Source of the DNA: Phycisphaeraceae bacterium
GTDB taxonomy: Bacteria > Planctomycetota > Phycisphaerae > Phycisphaerales > Phycisphaeraceae
Assembly (NCBI GenBank): GCA_020851735.1
Contig: JADZCD010000066.1
Coordinates: forward strand, 1-64,000
Direction: 5' to 3'
DNA length: 64,000 bases
Part shown: piece by piece, positions 17,209 to 25,147 of the stretch
How positions within the stretch are numbered: position 1 is the stretch's first letter
Layout of the letters: every line of letters begins with the position of its first letter
Made by a program: the position numbers and the translations under genes
The notes under the pieces: model-generated
Told to the model about the DNA's origin: nothing
The model's input: the letters and a program-made list of their open reading frames with translations, nothing else
Databases searched by the model: none

Positions 17209-17873
17209 AGACTTCGATTGCCAATTTGATGGAAAGCGCCAGCCAGGCGTTGGCGGGGATGGAATACCTGGCGTGCGAGTCGCTGTGCCTAAAGGCGTTG
17301 GCGGCGGCGCGGGAAGAGGAGGACTGGGACGGCTATGCCCGCATACTGCTGCCGCTGCAGGAATCCCGCCGGCAGAGGAGGCAGATCGCCGCGGACGGGA
17401 CGGTACGCTTAGGTACGACGCAATTGGATGGGCCCATTGAGAAGTGGTTGGGCACGCTGGCGCCCGGATGCGTGGTGCTGACAAGGCCGTGGACCACGCA
17501 GGATGCGGCCAAGCTGGCGGAAGTATCCCGGCGGCAGGGATTGTTTGTCGAATGGCTCTGCTGCGAAAATGAGTCGGACGCGGCGAACTGGCGCTTAAGC
17601 GCGGCGGAGGGATTGGAGTTGAACTGCCAGCGCCCCGCGCCGGCGGCGGAATTATGCGAGAAGTGGCTGGCAGGGCCCGGCGCACCGGCGGCGACGGAGT
17701 GGTTTTTGACGACCTGCGAAGTGTTGGGCGATCTGGCGCTGGCGCAAGTGGACGCGCCCTTAGGCAGCGGCGAACGCGTGGCACAGCTCGAAGCTTGCTT
17801 AAGAGTCGTCACCGATCATGAGATTCTCCACCAGCGTCTGTGGGAGGCTGCCCGCGCCCTCCCCCGGAAGTAG
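17205..17873 (+). CDS. hypothetical protein, TPR-like N-terminus
   Basis: A 222-residue soluble protein. The first 50 residues (ALAGMEYLACESLCLKALAAA) look like a helical TPR-like pair; the remainder matches no family I know. There are no membrane segments. ATG 17205 is used; an in-frame TTG at 17199 is possible. The C-terminus is written by the first GGAAG/C-run repeat unit: the last codons are CCC CGG AAG TAG, so the repeat array supplies Pro-Arg-Lys and the stop codon, exactly as at panD. Confidence 0.65.
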   Translation: MKTSIANLMESASQALAGMEYLACESLCLKALAAAREEEDWDGYARILLPLQESRRQRRQIAADGTVRLGTTQLDGPIEKWLGTLAPGCVVLTRPWTTQDAAKLAEVSRRQGLFVEWLCCENESDAANWRLSAAEGLELNCQRPAPAAELCEKWLAGPGAPAATEWFLTTCEVLGDLALAQVDAPLGSGERVAQLEACLRVVTDHEILHQRLWEAARALPRK

Positions 17874-17940
17874 CCCCCCGGAAGTAGCCCCCCGGAAGTA
17901 AGCCCCCGCCCCCGGAAGTAAGCCCCGGGCCTCGGAAGAG
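17863..17940. repeat. GGAAG/C-run repeat array overlapping a stop codon
   Basis: Five GGAAGTA units in C-runs with 14, 14, 20 and 20-base steps. The first unit holds the TAG stop of the upstream gene. Confidence 0.9.
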
Positions 17941-17969
17941 GATCGCCGGTAATGTTTTGGAGGACTGCA

Positions 17970-17995
17970 CGCGGTTCTGCGAACCGCCGCTAAAC
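17970..17995. repeat. TGC-loop hairpin repeat, stem variant
   Basis: GCGGTTC-TGC-GAACCGC followed by CGCTAAAC. The loop and right flank equal those of copies 1-3, but both stem arms differ and remain fully complementary. Confidence 0.85.
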
Positions 17996-17999
17996 GGCC

Positions 18000-18056
18000 T
18001 CCCGGAACCCCCGGAACCCCCGGAACCCCCGGAACCCGCCCCCGGAACCCGAACGA
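18000..18056. repeat. GGAAC variant of the C-run repeat
   Basis: Five GGAAC units with 9-base steps (CCCCCGGAA), the last after a GCCCCC spacer. It lies just before the next gene. Confidence 0.85.
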
Positions 18057-18083
18057 AAAAATTTCCCGCCACGTGTGGGCTAA

Positions 18084-18842
18084 ATGGGAGAGAGCAGATT
18101 GCGACGATTCATGGCGGTTTTCGCCTGGTTTCTTAAGGGTCGACTCGGGCAGCGCCTGCTATTGGCGGTGTTGGGGCTGGTGTCGGTAGGGGTGGTGGGG
18201 CTGGGGATTTTAAATTACCTGTGGAATTGCGAGCCGGCGTTCTGGCAGGAGACCCGGACACGTCTGGAAAGTGTTTCTATTGCGCAGCACCATCAGCGGG
18301 CTGTTGGTTTGGAGCAGCATCTGCTGGCGGCGGCGGGGAATGGCCCGGCGGGAGAGGTTTTAAGCATCACGCAGGATGAAGTGAACGGATGGTTGCGCAC
18401 ACGCCTGTCCCGCTGGCTGAAGCACCTGCAGGAGGAAAATCAACCCATCGCTGAGCTGGAGAAGATGAGCGATCCGGTGGTGATTTTTGAAGAAGGCAGA
18501 GTGGTCGTGGCGTTTGAGGTTCGGCAGGGGACCGCGAAACTGGTGATGGCAGCTTATCTGGACCTGACGTGCGAACCGGAAGGTCTTTTGAGGGTGAATC
18601 TGCAGCACGTCACGGTGGGGCGGCTGCAGATACCCGCGGTGATGGTCCGCCATCACCTTAGGGCTGAGCCTTGGCTGCATACCCCGGCGACGCAGTGGTT
18701 GTATGAGTTATTGACGCAAAATCGCCCGCTTCAGCTCTGGTATCCGCCGTGGGAGGAGGGGCAATCTCAGGCCCGGCAGGTGACGGATCTAAGGATAAGC
18801 CCGCAACGGGTCGATCTGACGTTAAGCGATCCCAAACCTTGA
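18084..18842 (+). CDS. membrane-anchored unknown protein, paralogue A
   Basis: 252 residues: a basic start, one transmembrane helix (about 26-48, LLLAVLGLVSVGVVGLGIL), then EPAFWQ and an extracytoplasmic domain. It shares layout and local motifs with the following gene (EPxxW after the helix, a GRVVxAxxV strand, LxVNLQ/VQLQ, RxLQL/RPIQL and a final strand of the same shape), so the two are tandem paralogues. The function is unknown. ATG at 18084 has no upstream ribosome site; GGGAGAG within the first codons could serve TTG 18099 or ATG 18111 instead. Confidence 0.7.
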   Translation: MGESRLRRFMAVFAWFLKGRLGQRLLLAVLGLVSVGVVGLGILNYLWNCEPAFWQETRTRLESVSIAQHHQRAVGLEQHLLAAAGNGPAGEVLSITQDEVNGWLRTRLSRWLKHLQEENQPIAELEKMSDPVVIFEEGRVVVAFEVRQGTAKLVMAAYLDLTCEPEGLLRVNLQHVTVGRLQIPAVMVRHHLRAEPWLHTPATQWLYELLTQNRPLQLWYPPWEEGQSQARQVTDLRISPQRVDLTLSDPKP

Positions 18843-18927
18843 TTGTTTGAGCGTTTCCAAGGATAGGGCGAGTGGCCTGAATAGGAGGATCGCCTGGGCG
18901 ATGCCATGGAGTTGAGGAAGGTGCCTG

Positions 18928-19782
18928 ATGACAGACCTTAAGCGCGAAAAAATCTGGACCATCATCATTTGTGCCGTGGGAGGGATGGTGATCCTGGGGA
19001 TATTGGCGGTGGTGACGGTGGTGGGGGTGGGAGTCTGGCTGTGGAAGAGCGAGCCAAGCTATTGGACGGCCCAGGTGGCCTGGCGGCAGTCGATGACGCC
19101 GGCCCAACTTAAGCAGCGATCGGTGGAAGTGACCCAACGCTTGGACGGCTGGATGGCGATGCTCAACGGGCCGCCGAGCGCGACGACGCAGGGCAGTGGG
19201 GGGGCGACAAGCCAAGGGGAGACGGCTGGCGCGGCTGAGGGGCAGGGGGGGCAGGCGAATGCGCAGCTTCCGCCTGGGGTGACGATCGACGAAGACGGGT
19301 CCTGCCGGGTGACGATGTCGTGGGAGGACGCCAACGCGTGGATATCCGAGGAGGGCCCGGAACTGCTGCGCGAGGCGGGCATCTCCGGGGCGGAGAGCGC
19401 GGCTAATTCGGTCAGCGATCCGATGATCACCACCGAAGGCGGACGGGTGGTGCTGGCGGCCCAGGTGCAGGCGCATGACGTCAGCCAGGTGGTCAGCGCG
19501 GTGCTGGACGTTCGCGCGCAACACGATGGGCGGATCTGGGTGCAACTGCAGACGATACGCGGGGGGAAACTCTCCGTGCCCGGCGGCGTGGCGAAGGACC
19601 CGATGGAAGTGGCGGCGTCGAAAATGAGCGCGGAACAGAAGGCCCAGTTGGATGAAGTGGTCAAGGGCAAATCATTTGAGGCTGGGCCGATCCTGGCGCG
19701 CCTGGGGGCGAAACGGCCTATCCAACTGACGGACGCTAAGTTCGGGCCCGAAGGCATTGAGCTGGCGGCTAAGCCGCAGTAG
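18928..19782 (+). CDS. membrane-anchored unknown protein, paralogue B
   Basis: 284 residues with a transmembrane helix at about 10-35 (IIICAVGGMVILGILAVVTVVGVGVWLW), then SEPSYW and a soluble domain. A Gly/Ser/Thr/Gln-rich insert at about 85-110 is absent from paralogue A. The start is well supported: GAGGAAGG lies 8 bases before ATG 18928. The gene begins 85 bases after paralogue A in the same direction, so they probably form an operon and may interact. No catalytic motif is visible. Confidence 0.75.
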   Translation: MTDLKREKIWTIIICAVGGMVILGILAVVTVVGVGVWLWKSEPSYWTAQVAWRQSMTPAQLKQRSVEVTQRLDGWMAMLNGPPSATTQGSGGATSQGETAGAAEGQGGQANAQLPPGVTIDEDGSCRVTMSWEDANAWISEEGPELLREAGISGAESAANSVSDPMITTEGGRVVLAAQVQAHDVSQVVSAVLDVRAQHDGRIWVQLQTIRGGKLSVPGGVAKDPMEVAASKMSAEQKAQLDEVVKGKSFEAGPILARLGAKRPIQLTDAKFGPEGIELAAKPQ

Positions 19783-19789
19783 GCACGCC

Positions 19790-19840
19790 CCGGAAGCCCC
19801 CCGGAAGCCCCCCGGAAGCCTCCGCCTCCGGAAGCGCCGG
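19790..19840. repeat. GGAAG/C-run repeat array
   Basis: Four to five GGAAGC units with 11, 11 and 16-base steps immediately after the stop of paralogue B. Confidence 0.9.
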
Positions 19841-19940
19841 GAAGTTTTCGGTGCTTGGAGTGGTTGTTGGAGGTGGGGTGGCGGGACGTGGGGTGGGGGA
19901 CGTGGGATGCGGTGGCTCAGGGGAAGTTTGGGGGACTAAC

Positions 19941-19966
19941 CGGCGGGCTTCCGCCCGCGGCTGTTT
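19941..19966. repeat. GGAA-loop hairpin, stem variant
   Basis: On the minus strand GCGGGC-GGAA-GCCCGC-CGG, preceded by AACAGCC. This is the same loop and flank pattern as 1-29 with another, still paired, stem. The 390-base gap 19783-20172 otherwise holds a G-rich stretch (19858-19920) and the arrays listed separately; no gene is seen. Confidence 0.6.
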
Positions 19967-20040
19967 CTTGTGGGATTGCGGGGTGCTTCTGTTAATTTGT
20001 GAGTGGCGATACAAAGCTCAAACGACTGTTCTGAAGCCTC

Positions 20041-20103
20041 TACCCTCTACCCTGTACCCTGTACCCCATACCCTAGACCCCAGACCCAAGACCCCAGACC
20101 CTA
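20041..20103. repeat. tandem heptamer array, TACCCTR/GACCCYA type
   Basis: Nine uninterrupted 7-base units: TACCCTC, TACCCTG twice, TACCCCA, TACCCTA, GACCCCA, GACCCAA, GACCCCA, GACCCTA. It is read in the opposite orientation at 23153-23194. Confidence 0.95.
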
Positions 20104-20106
20104 TTT

Positions 20107-20131
20107 ACTTCCGGGGGCACTTCCGGGGGGC
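20107..20131. repeat. GGAAG/C-run repeat, two inverted units
   Basis: ACTTCCGGGGGC-ACTTCCGGGGGG, directly abutting the heptamer array and 40 bases before ubiX. Confidence 0.9.
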
Positions 20132-20172
20132 GATCCAACCTGTTCTGGCCGCTAGAATATGCGGCGATCAAT

Positions 20173-20799
20173 ATGAAACCGACCAAACGCATCATCTTGG
20201 GGATCAGCGGGGCCAGCGGGGGGCTGTATGCGCGGCGGACGTTGCAGTTGCTGTTGGAGGCGGGGGTGGAAACGCACCTGGTGATTTCCCCGGCTGGGCA
20301 GCGGGTGTTGCATGACGAGTTGGGTGTGGAGGGCGCGGACGTGGCGTCGATCTGCGGGGATGATCGTCAGGCCCGGGCGGCGAATGTGATCGTGCACCAC
20401 TATCGCGACGTGGGGGCGCCGATTGCCAGCGGGTCGCTGGCGCATGACGGGATGGTGATCGTGCCATGCTCGCTCAATTCCCTGGCGAGTGTGGCCAATG
20501 GTCTGGCGGGCAATCTGCTGCACCGGGCGGCGGCGGTGGCGCTGAAGGAGCGGCGGCGGCTGGTGCTGGTGGTGCGCGAGACGCCGCTGAGCCTGGTGGA
20601 TATTCGCAACATGGAGCGGGCGACGGAAGCGGGGGCGATCGTGTGCCCGGCGAATCCGGCGTTTTACATGCTGCCGCGGACGGTGATGGACGTGGTGGAC
20701 AGCGTGGTGGGGCGGGTGCTGGACCTTTTGGGCGTGGAGCACCAGTTGGCGGTGCGGTGGGGACAGGTGAGGGATGAGGCGATGGAAGGGGAGGAGTAG
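20173..20799 (+). CDS. ubiX: flavin prenyltransferase (UbiX/Pad1 family)
   Basis: Prenylates FMN to make the cofactor of UbiD-type decarboxylases. The N-terminal GISGASGGLYA loop (10-20), the IASGS segment, VPCSLNSLASVANGLAGNLLHRA and the C-terminal RTVMDVVDSVVGRVLD are family hallmarks; 208 residues is normal. No ubiD lies in the window. A polyprenyltransferase gene follows 150 bases on, which suggests quinone synthesis; in planctomycetes this could be the futalosine route to menaquinone (UbiX-like MqnM, UbiA-like MqnP). The heptamer array 20803-20844 begins 4 bases after the stop. Confidence 0.93.
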   Translation: MKPTKRIILGISGASGGLYARRTLQLLLEAGVETHLVISPAGQRVLHDELGVEGADVASICGDDRQARAANVIVHHYRDVGAPIASGSLAHDGMVIVPCSLNSLASVANGLAGNLLHRAAAVALKERRRLVLVVRETPLSLVDIRNMERATEAGAIVCPANPAFYMLPRTVMDVVDSVVGRVLDLLGVEHQLAVRWGQVRDEAMEGEE

Positions 20800-20802
20800 G
20801 AG

Positions 20803-20844
20803 AGGAATTAGGAGTTAGGAGTTAGGAGTTGGGAGCCAGGGAGG
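20803..20844. repeat. tandem heptamer array, AGGAGTT type
   Basis: Six 7-base units: AGGAATT, AGGAGTT three times, GGGAGCC, AGGGAGG, starting right after the ubiX stop codon. Confidence 0.9.
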
Positions 20845-20859
20845 GGCGGATCGGAATAG

Positions 20860-20887
20860 CGAATGCCGAATGCCGAATGTCGAATGT
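20860..20887. repeat. tandem heptamer array, CGAATGY type
   Basis: CGAATGC twice then CGAATGT twice, a second heptamer array of unrelated sequence 16 bases beyond the first. Confidence 0.9.
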
Positions 20888-20951
20888 GACCTTGGATCCC
20901 AGGCTCTGAATCCAGGGTATTTCCGGGCTGACAAGTTCCTTGATCAAAACC

Positions 20952-21884
20952 ATGCCGACCGCTGACCTGCCCATGTCCACGTTGTCAAAAATATCGCAGC
21001 GGCTGTTTTGGCTGGGGCGGGACATTAAGATCAGTCACTCGGTGTTTGCGTTGCCGTTCGCGTTGTTGGCGACGTTTTTGGCGGCTGGATCGAGGGGGCA
21101 ATGGCCGGGGGTGGTGCCGCTGGGGTTGGTGGTGTTGTGCATGTTTTTCGCGCGCACGATGGCGATGGCCATCAACCGGTGGGCGGACGCGCGGCTGGAC
21201 GCGGTCAATCCGCGCACGGCGGGGCGGGCGATTCCGGCGGGGCGATTGTCCGAGCGTTTCGTACTGGGCGCGGCGGGGATGTGCGCGGGGTTGTTGGTGG
21301 TGTCGGCAGGGGGATTTTGGCTGTGGGAGGGGAATGTCTGGCCGGTGGTATTCTCGCCGCTGGTGGTGGCGTGGTTGGCGGCGTACAGCTTTGTGAAACG
21401 AGTTTCCTGGCTCTGTCACTTGTTTTTGGGCGGGGCGTTGGCGTTGTCGCCGTTGGCGGCGGTGCTGGCGATTGAGCCGGGGTTTCTGGGGCAGGCTGAT
21501 GCGTATCTGTTGGCGGGGATGGTGATCTGCTGGGTGGCGGGGTTTGACGTGATCTACGCCTTGCAGGACGTGGAGGCGGATCGGGCGTTGGGGTTGTTTT
21601 CCATGCCGGCGAAGTTGGGCGTGGAGCCGGCACTTTGGGTGGCGCGCGGGCTGCACCTGCTGGCATTTCTGGCGTTGGTGGAGTTGGCGCGGCGGAGCGA
21701 GCTGTTAGGCAACGGATTTCGCTTGGGGCTGGTGATGGTGGCGGGGCTATTGGTCGTCGAACACGTGCTGGTGTTTCGATCGAAGACGCATCACATCCAT
21801 CTGGCGTTTTTCACGCTCAACGGGGTGATCAGTTTATTGTTGGGGGCGGCGGGGATTTTCGACGTGGTGCGGAAGCTCTGGTGA
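20952..21884 (+). CDS. ubiA: UbiA-family polyprenyltransferase (quinone synthesis)
   Basis: Integral membrane prenyltransferase that joins a polyprenyl chain to an aromatic acid. The first Asp-rich motif NRWADARLDAVNPRTAGR and the second YALQDVEADRALGLFS are both present, with eight to nine hydrophobic helices over about 310 residues. Pairing with ubiX fits ubiquinone or, more likely here, a futalosine-type menaquinone pathway in which the UbiA homologue is MqnP. ATG 20952 is used; ATG 20973 is also in frame, and neither has a clear ribosome site. Confidence 0.9.
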   Translation: MPTADLPMSTLSKISQRLFWLGRDIKISHSVFALPFALLATFLAAGSRGQWPGVVPLGLVVLCMFFARTMAMAINRWADARLDAVNPRTAGRAIPAGRLSERFVLGAAGMCAGLLVVSAGGFWLWEGNVWPVVFSPLVVAWLAAYSFVKRVSWLCHLFLGGALALSPLAAVLAIEPGFLGQADAYLLAGMVICWVAGFDVIYALQDVEADRALGLFSMPAKLGVEPALWVARGLHLLAFLALVELARRSELLGNGFRLGLVMVAGLLVVEHVLVFRSKTHHIHLAFFTLNGVISLLLGAAGIFDVVRKLW

Positions 21885-21940
21885 TTGGGCGTGGATCGGC
21901 GCATCACCCCATCGCCAAAAATCACTAAATTTCCGGATGT

Positions 21941-23095
21941 TTACACGCCGTCCTGGCGGCCCAGGTAAAGGGGCAGGGGGCACCACTGGTCGAGGACGGC
22001 GGCTTGGGGGGGCAGGGGCATGACGAGGGAAGGTTTGAGAGGTCCAAAGAGCAGGCGTGTCATGGTCGGGCTGTCGGCGGTGAGATCGGGTTTGCGGTCG
22101 GTCGGCTGGCAGGTGGCTTGGTTGCCTTGGACGGATAGGAGCAGGGGTTTATTTTGTCCTTCGATGCCCAGCACGACTTGGCCGGGGGCGAGGGTGCGTT
22201 GTTGGGCCTGAGCGTTGGATAGGATGTCGAGCACCTCTTGCCAGTTAAAAATCTGCCAGTTGCCGGTGCCTTCGACGGAGACGTATTCAGCGGTGTCGAC
22301 GATGGTTTTGTGGGCTGGGGACATCATCGGATCGAAGCTCATGCCCACGTCGCCTTCGGTTTCGATGATGCCGCGGAGGAGGCCCATGGTGGCGGCGGAG
22401 TCGCGGCCGACCAATTCGTCCACGCCTTTGCCGCCGGCGCGGATCACGGCATAGGCGATCACTTGCCCGGATTCGTCGGCGGCGTAGACGGGCCGACAAC
22501 TCCATTGGAAGAGATGATTGAACAACTGGTCCAGCGGGCGAATGCAGTGGCGTGGCTGGGTGTCGTGGAGGGCCAGGATTTGTTTGAGCAGGTCGGGGTC
22601 GTTGATGACCGGCTCGTATTTAAGGGCGGGGATATTTTGCCAGAGGGGATCGTGAGTCAGGTTGGCGCGGTTCAGGCGAATCTGAATGCCCGTGCCGGCC
22701 CGTTCCCAGCCCCAGTAGCGGTAGCGCTGGCGCTGCCCGCCGAGCCAGGAGATGGGGTAGCCATCCTGACGGATGTCCGCCACGACTTTGGCCATGATCT
22801 CCCGCATCAGGCCGAGTTTTCGGGCCCAGGGGGCGGTGGAGACGCCGCCGATGCCGGCGATGCGCCAGGTTCGGCCGGCGAGGGTTTGTTCAAAGGGAAA
22901 CAGGCCCACGACACCGGCGATTTTGCCGTCGATGCGGATGGCGTAATTGCAGCGCATGCATTCGTCGGTGGGCCGATATGCCACGGGCAAGTTGCGGGCG
23001 AACCAGTCGTCGGGGCTGTGCCCGAAGGCGTTGGCCAGGTAGGGGAGCAGCTCGGCGTAGTCGGCAGCGGTCAGGCGAATGATGGTGTGGCTCAT
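21941..23095 (-). CDS. GNAT acetyltransferase, Eis-like three-domain type
   Basis: A 384-residue protein. The N-terminal half is a GNAT fold (YAIRIDGKIAGVVGLFP, then IAGIGGVSTAPWARKLGLMREIM, the acetyl-CoA loop region). A second GNAT-like segment follows (GQVIAYAVIRAGGKGVDELVG), and then a C-terminal SCP-like domain (VLGIEGQNKPLLLSVQGNQATCQPT). This is the Eis/Acetyltransf_9 arrangement, whose members acetylate small amines or N-termini. The substrate is unknown. The gene is convergent with ubiA (56 bases between stops). Confidence 0.82.
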   Translation of the reverse strand: MSHTIIRLTAADYAELLPYLANAFGHSPDDWFARNLPVAYRPTDECMRCNYAIRIDGKIAGVVGLFPFEQTLAGRTWRIAGIGGVSTAPWARKLGLMREIMAKVVADIRQDGYPISWLGGQRQRYRYWGWERAGTGIQIRLNRANLTHDPLWQNIPALKYEPVINDPDLLKQILALHDTQPRHCIRPLDQLFNHLFQWSCRPVYAADESGQVIAYAVIRAGGKGVDELVGRDSAATMGLLRGIIETEGDVGMSFDPMMSPAHKTIVDTAEYVSVEGTGNWQIFNWQEVLDILSNAQAQQRTLAPGQVVLGIEGQNKPLLLSVQGNQATCQPTDRKPDLTADSPTMTRLLFGPLKPSLVMPLPPQAAVLDQWCPLPLYLGRQDGV

Positions 23096-23152
23096 GGCGG
23101 ACCTTAGAGTGCGGGGTACATATTTAAGAAGGAAGGGAAGAAGATCAGGGGC

Positions 23153-23194
23153 TGGGGTATGGGGTAGAGGGTATGGAGTCTAGGGTCTGGGGTC
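23153..23194. repeat. tandem heptamer array, TGGGGTM type
   Basis: TGGGGTA twice, GAGGGTA, TGGAGTC, TAGGGTC, TGGGGTC: six 7-base units. It is the complement of the 20041 array and lies 58 bases upstream of the acetyltransferase start. Confidence 0.93.
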
Positions 23195-23230
23195 TGGGGG
23201 GAATTGTCAGCCGGCGAGGGTGTGGCTGGT

Positions 23231-23249
23231 CCGGGCTCACAGAGCCCGG
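23231..23249. terminator. hairpin after the double-ACT gene
   Basis: A perfect 8-bp stem CCGGGCTC/GAGCCCGG with a 3-base loop lies 22 bases beyond the stop of the minus-strand ACT gene. There is no T-run, so it is a weak terminator or a repeat hairpin. Confidence 0.45.
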
Positions 23250-23270
23250 CTCGGTTAAGAATACGGATTA

Positions 23271-23798
23271 TTACAGCGGGTGAAGCTCGAAGTCGCAGTT
23301 CAGTTCGTCGCAGAGGCTTGCGAGGTCGGCCCGCAATTGGCGGACGGCGACCTTGGGCGGCACGGTCATGCGCAGTTCGAGGCTAAAGAGCGGCGTGCCG
23401 GAGTGGGCGGCGGCGTCGAGGTGGGTTTTAAGATCCTCGACGTTGATGCCCATGCGGTGCAGAAGGTGCGTGATGCGGTGGACGATGCCGGGCTGATCCA
23501 TCGCGGAGACTTTGAGCAGATAGGGCACGCCTTGAACCGTCAGGGCGCGCTCGGCCGAGAGCGGGACGACGGTGGCGGTTAAGCCGCTGCGTTCGGCCGC
23601 GCCCGGCACGGCCTGGCGGATGGCGGCGGCGCTGCTGTCGGGGGCTTCCACGAGCATGATCACCGCGAATTGCCCGCGCAGGTTGACCATGCGGGCGTCG
23701 GCGATGTTGGCGCCCTGTTGCACGAGAAAACCGGTCAATTCGTCGACTAATCCGGGCCGATCGGGCCCGACGGCACTGATCACCATGGACTGTTTCAT
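23271..23798 (-). CDS. double ACT-domain regulatory protein (GcvR-like)
   Basis: 175 residues with two ACT domains: MVISAVGPDRPGLVDELTGFL at the N-terminus and YLLKVSAMDQPGIVHRITHLLHRMGINVEDL from about residue 92. GcvR proteins of this layout bind glycine and modulate the glycine cleavage genes; gcvT lies 12 kb away, not adjacent. There is no DNA-binding domain. It is followed on the minus strand by a hairpin and preceded by the DAHP synthase gene (77 bases apart), so cotranscription with aroF is possible. Confidence 0.82.
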   Translation of the reverse strand: MKQSMVISAVGPDRPGLVDELTGFLVQQGANIADARMVNLRGQFAVIMLVEAPDSSAAAIRQAVPGAAERSGLTATVVPLSAERALTVQGVPYLLKVSAMDQPGIVHRITHLLHRMGINVEDLKTHLDAAAHSGTPLFSLELRMTVPPKVAVRQLRADLASLCDELNCDFELHPL

Positions 23799-23875
23799 AA
23801 GCTCACCGGCAGAACAGTGTACCTGCGTGAGCGGCGGGCTTCATCTACTCATTGGTTTCTTGTTCTCATGTTCTA

Positions 23876-24916
23876 TCACCCTACAGCCACGCCCACGGCG
23901 TCGCAGCGGCGGTCGACGGCTTGAGCGACGCGGGCGAGGCTGGGCATCAGGTCAGCCAGGGCGGCGGGGGTGATGGACTGGGCGCCGTCGGTTAAGGCGT
24001 GTTGGGGGTCCTGGTGGACTTCGATGAGCAGGCCGTCGGCCCCGGCGGCGATGGAGGCGCGGCACATGTCGGCCACCAGGCGGGCGTGGCCGGTGCCGTG
24101 CGAAGGATCGCTGACGATGGGCAGATGGGTGCGGTGGTGGAGTTCGGGGATGGCCGAGAGGCTTAAGGTGTTGCGGGTGTGGTCCTCGAAGGTGCGGATG
24201 CCGCGTTCGCAGAGGATGACGTTGGGATTGCCTTCGGCGAGGATGTACTCGGCGGCCTGGAGGAATTCGTCGATGGTCATGGCCATGCCGCGTTTGAGGA
24301 GCACGGGTTTGGGTTGCCGGCCGCAGGCTTCGAGGAGTTTGAAGTTCTGGCTGTTGCGCGTGCCGATCTGCAGGCAGTCGGCGTAGCGGGCGACGAGGTC
24401 CACGTCGGAGGTGCTCAGGACCTCGGTGATGATGGGCAGGCCTGTTTCGGCGCGGGCCGCGGCGAGATATTTAAGGCCCTCTTCGCCTAAGCCCTGGAAG
24501 CTGTAGGGATTGGTGCGCGGTTTGAACGCTCCCCCGCGGATGGCTGAGGCGCCGGCGGCTTTGATCATGCGGGAGACTTCCAGGAGTTTATCCTCGCTTT
24601 CGACGCTGCACGGCCCGGCGACGACGGGCACCTGCAGGCCGCCGAAGACGCAGTGGGGGCCGAGGCTCACGAGGCTGCGCGTGCGCTTGGATTCGAGGGC
24701 AGCCATTTTGTAAGGGGCGAGGATGGGCACGACGCGATCGACGCCGGGGGCTTGTTCGAAGACGCCCTTATCCTTGCGGCGGTCGTCGCCGATGACAGCC
24801 ACGACGGTCAGGTCGGTACCGACGATGGGGTGATCTTTGAGGCCCTGTTCGCGCACCAGCATTTTCACATGCTCCACTTGGGCGGGCGTCGCGTCGGGTC
24901 GCATGACGATGATCAT
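23876..24916 (-). CDS. aroF: 3-deoxy-7-phosphoheptulonate synthase (DAHP synthase, type I-beta)
   Basis: Condenses phosphoenolpyruvate with erythrose 4-phosphate, the first step to Phe, Tyr and Trp. A regulatory ferredoxin-like/ACT-type N-terminal domain (about 1-70, [18 protein letters not shown]) precedes the TIM barrel ([70 protein letters not shown]), as in the Thermotoga-type enzyme; 346 residues is normal. The start has AGGAGA 6 bases before ATG. Four GGAAG/C-run units and an aromatic-peptide attenuator (24997-25176) lie upstream, so transcription is probably controlled by charged Phe/Tyr/Trp tRNA as well as by allostery. Confidence 0.95.
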   Translation of the reverse strand: MIIVMRPDATPAQVEHVKMLVREQGLKDHPIVGTDLTVVAVIGDDRRKDKGVFEQAPGVDRVVPILAPYKMAALESKRTRSLVSLGPHCVFGGLQVPVVAGPCSVESEDKLLEVSRMIKAAGASAIRGGAFKPRTNPYSFQGLGEEGLKYLAAARAETGLPIITEVLSTSDVDLVARYADCLQIGTRNSQNFKLLEACGRQPKPVLLKRGMAMTIDEFLQAAEYILAEGNPNVILCERGIRTFEDHTRNTLSLSAIPELHHRTHLPIVSDPSHGTGHARLVADMCRASIAAGADGLLIEVHQDPQHALTDGAQSITPAALADLMPSLARVAQAVDRRCDAVGVAVG

Positions 24917-24948
24917 GAGGGGGTCTCCTGTTTTGTTCCGTCCGGTTG

Positions 24949-24996
24949 GGAAGTCACTTCCGAGGTTCTACTTCCGGGGGGTCACTTCCGGGGGGG
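24949..24996. repeat. GGAAG/C-run repeat in the aroF 5' leader
   Basis: Four inverted units (ACTTCC followed by G-runs of varying length) between the attenuator terminator and the aroF start. Confidence 0.85.
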
Positions 24997-25028
24997 AACA
25001 AAAAACCCCGACGCTAGCCGCATCGGGG
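24997..25028 (-). terminator. attenuator terminator of aroF
   Basis: On the minus strand CCCCGATGC (25028-25020), loop GGCTA, GCGTCGGGG (25014-25006): nine pairs including one U-G, then TTTTTTGTT. It is the only strong intrinsic terminator inside an apparent 5' leader in the window. Its left arm can instead pair with 25078-25068 to form an antiterminator. Confidence 0.88.
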
Positions 25029-25057
25029 TTTTGGGGTTTCGTACGCTTAATGGCGTT

Positions 25058-25138
25058 CTACATCCATCCCGCTGCGGCTTTGGGCCGGGGAAACCAATAA
25101 AAGCCATAAAAGCCAAAATGCCGGGGGGTGGTAGCCAT
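25058..25138 (-). CDS. aromatic leader peptide of the aroF attenuator
   Basis: A 26-codon ORF, ATG at 25138 and TAG at 25058-25060. Residues 7-20 read HFGFYGFYWFPRPK, and a Trp occurs at 25: eight aromatic residues in 26. Such clustering is diagnostic of a leader peptide whose ribosome stalls when Phe, Tyr or Trp tRNA is uncharged. A stall at Trp15-Phe16 (25096-25091) covers segment 1 (25090-25084), freeing segment 2 (25078-25068) to pair with the terminator left arm (GCCGCA with TGCGGC, a G-A mismatch, CGGG with CCCG). Without stalling, segment 1 pairs with segment 2 (CGGC/GCCG, CCC/GGG) and the terminator forms. There is no ribosome site; the promoter position predicts a nearly leaderless start. 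Confidence 0.85.
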   Translation of the reverse strand: MATTPRHFGFYGFYWFPRPKAAAGWM

Positions 25139-25147
25139 GACTTGTTA

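Noticed and set aside
20041-20103. Heptamer array as a CRISPR array or telomere-like end
   Set aside because: There are no spacers between units and no cas genes. The plant-telomere-like look (CCCTA) is only one of several heptamer types present.
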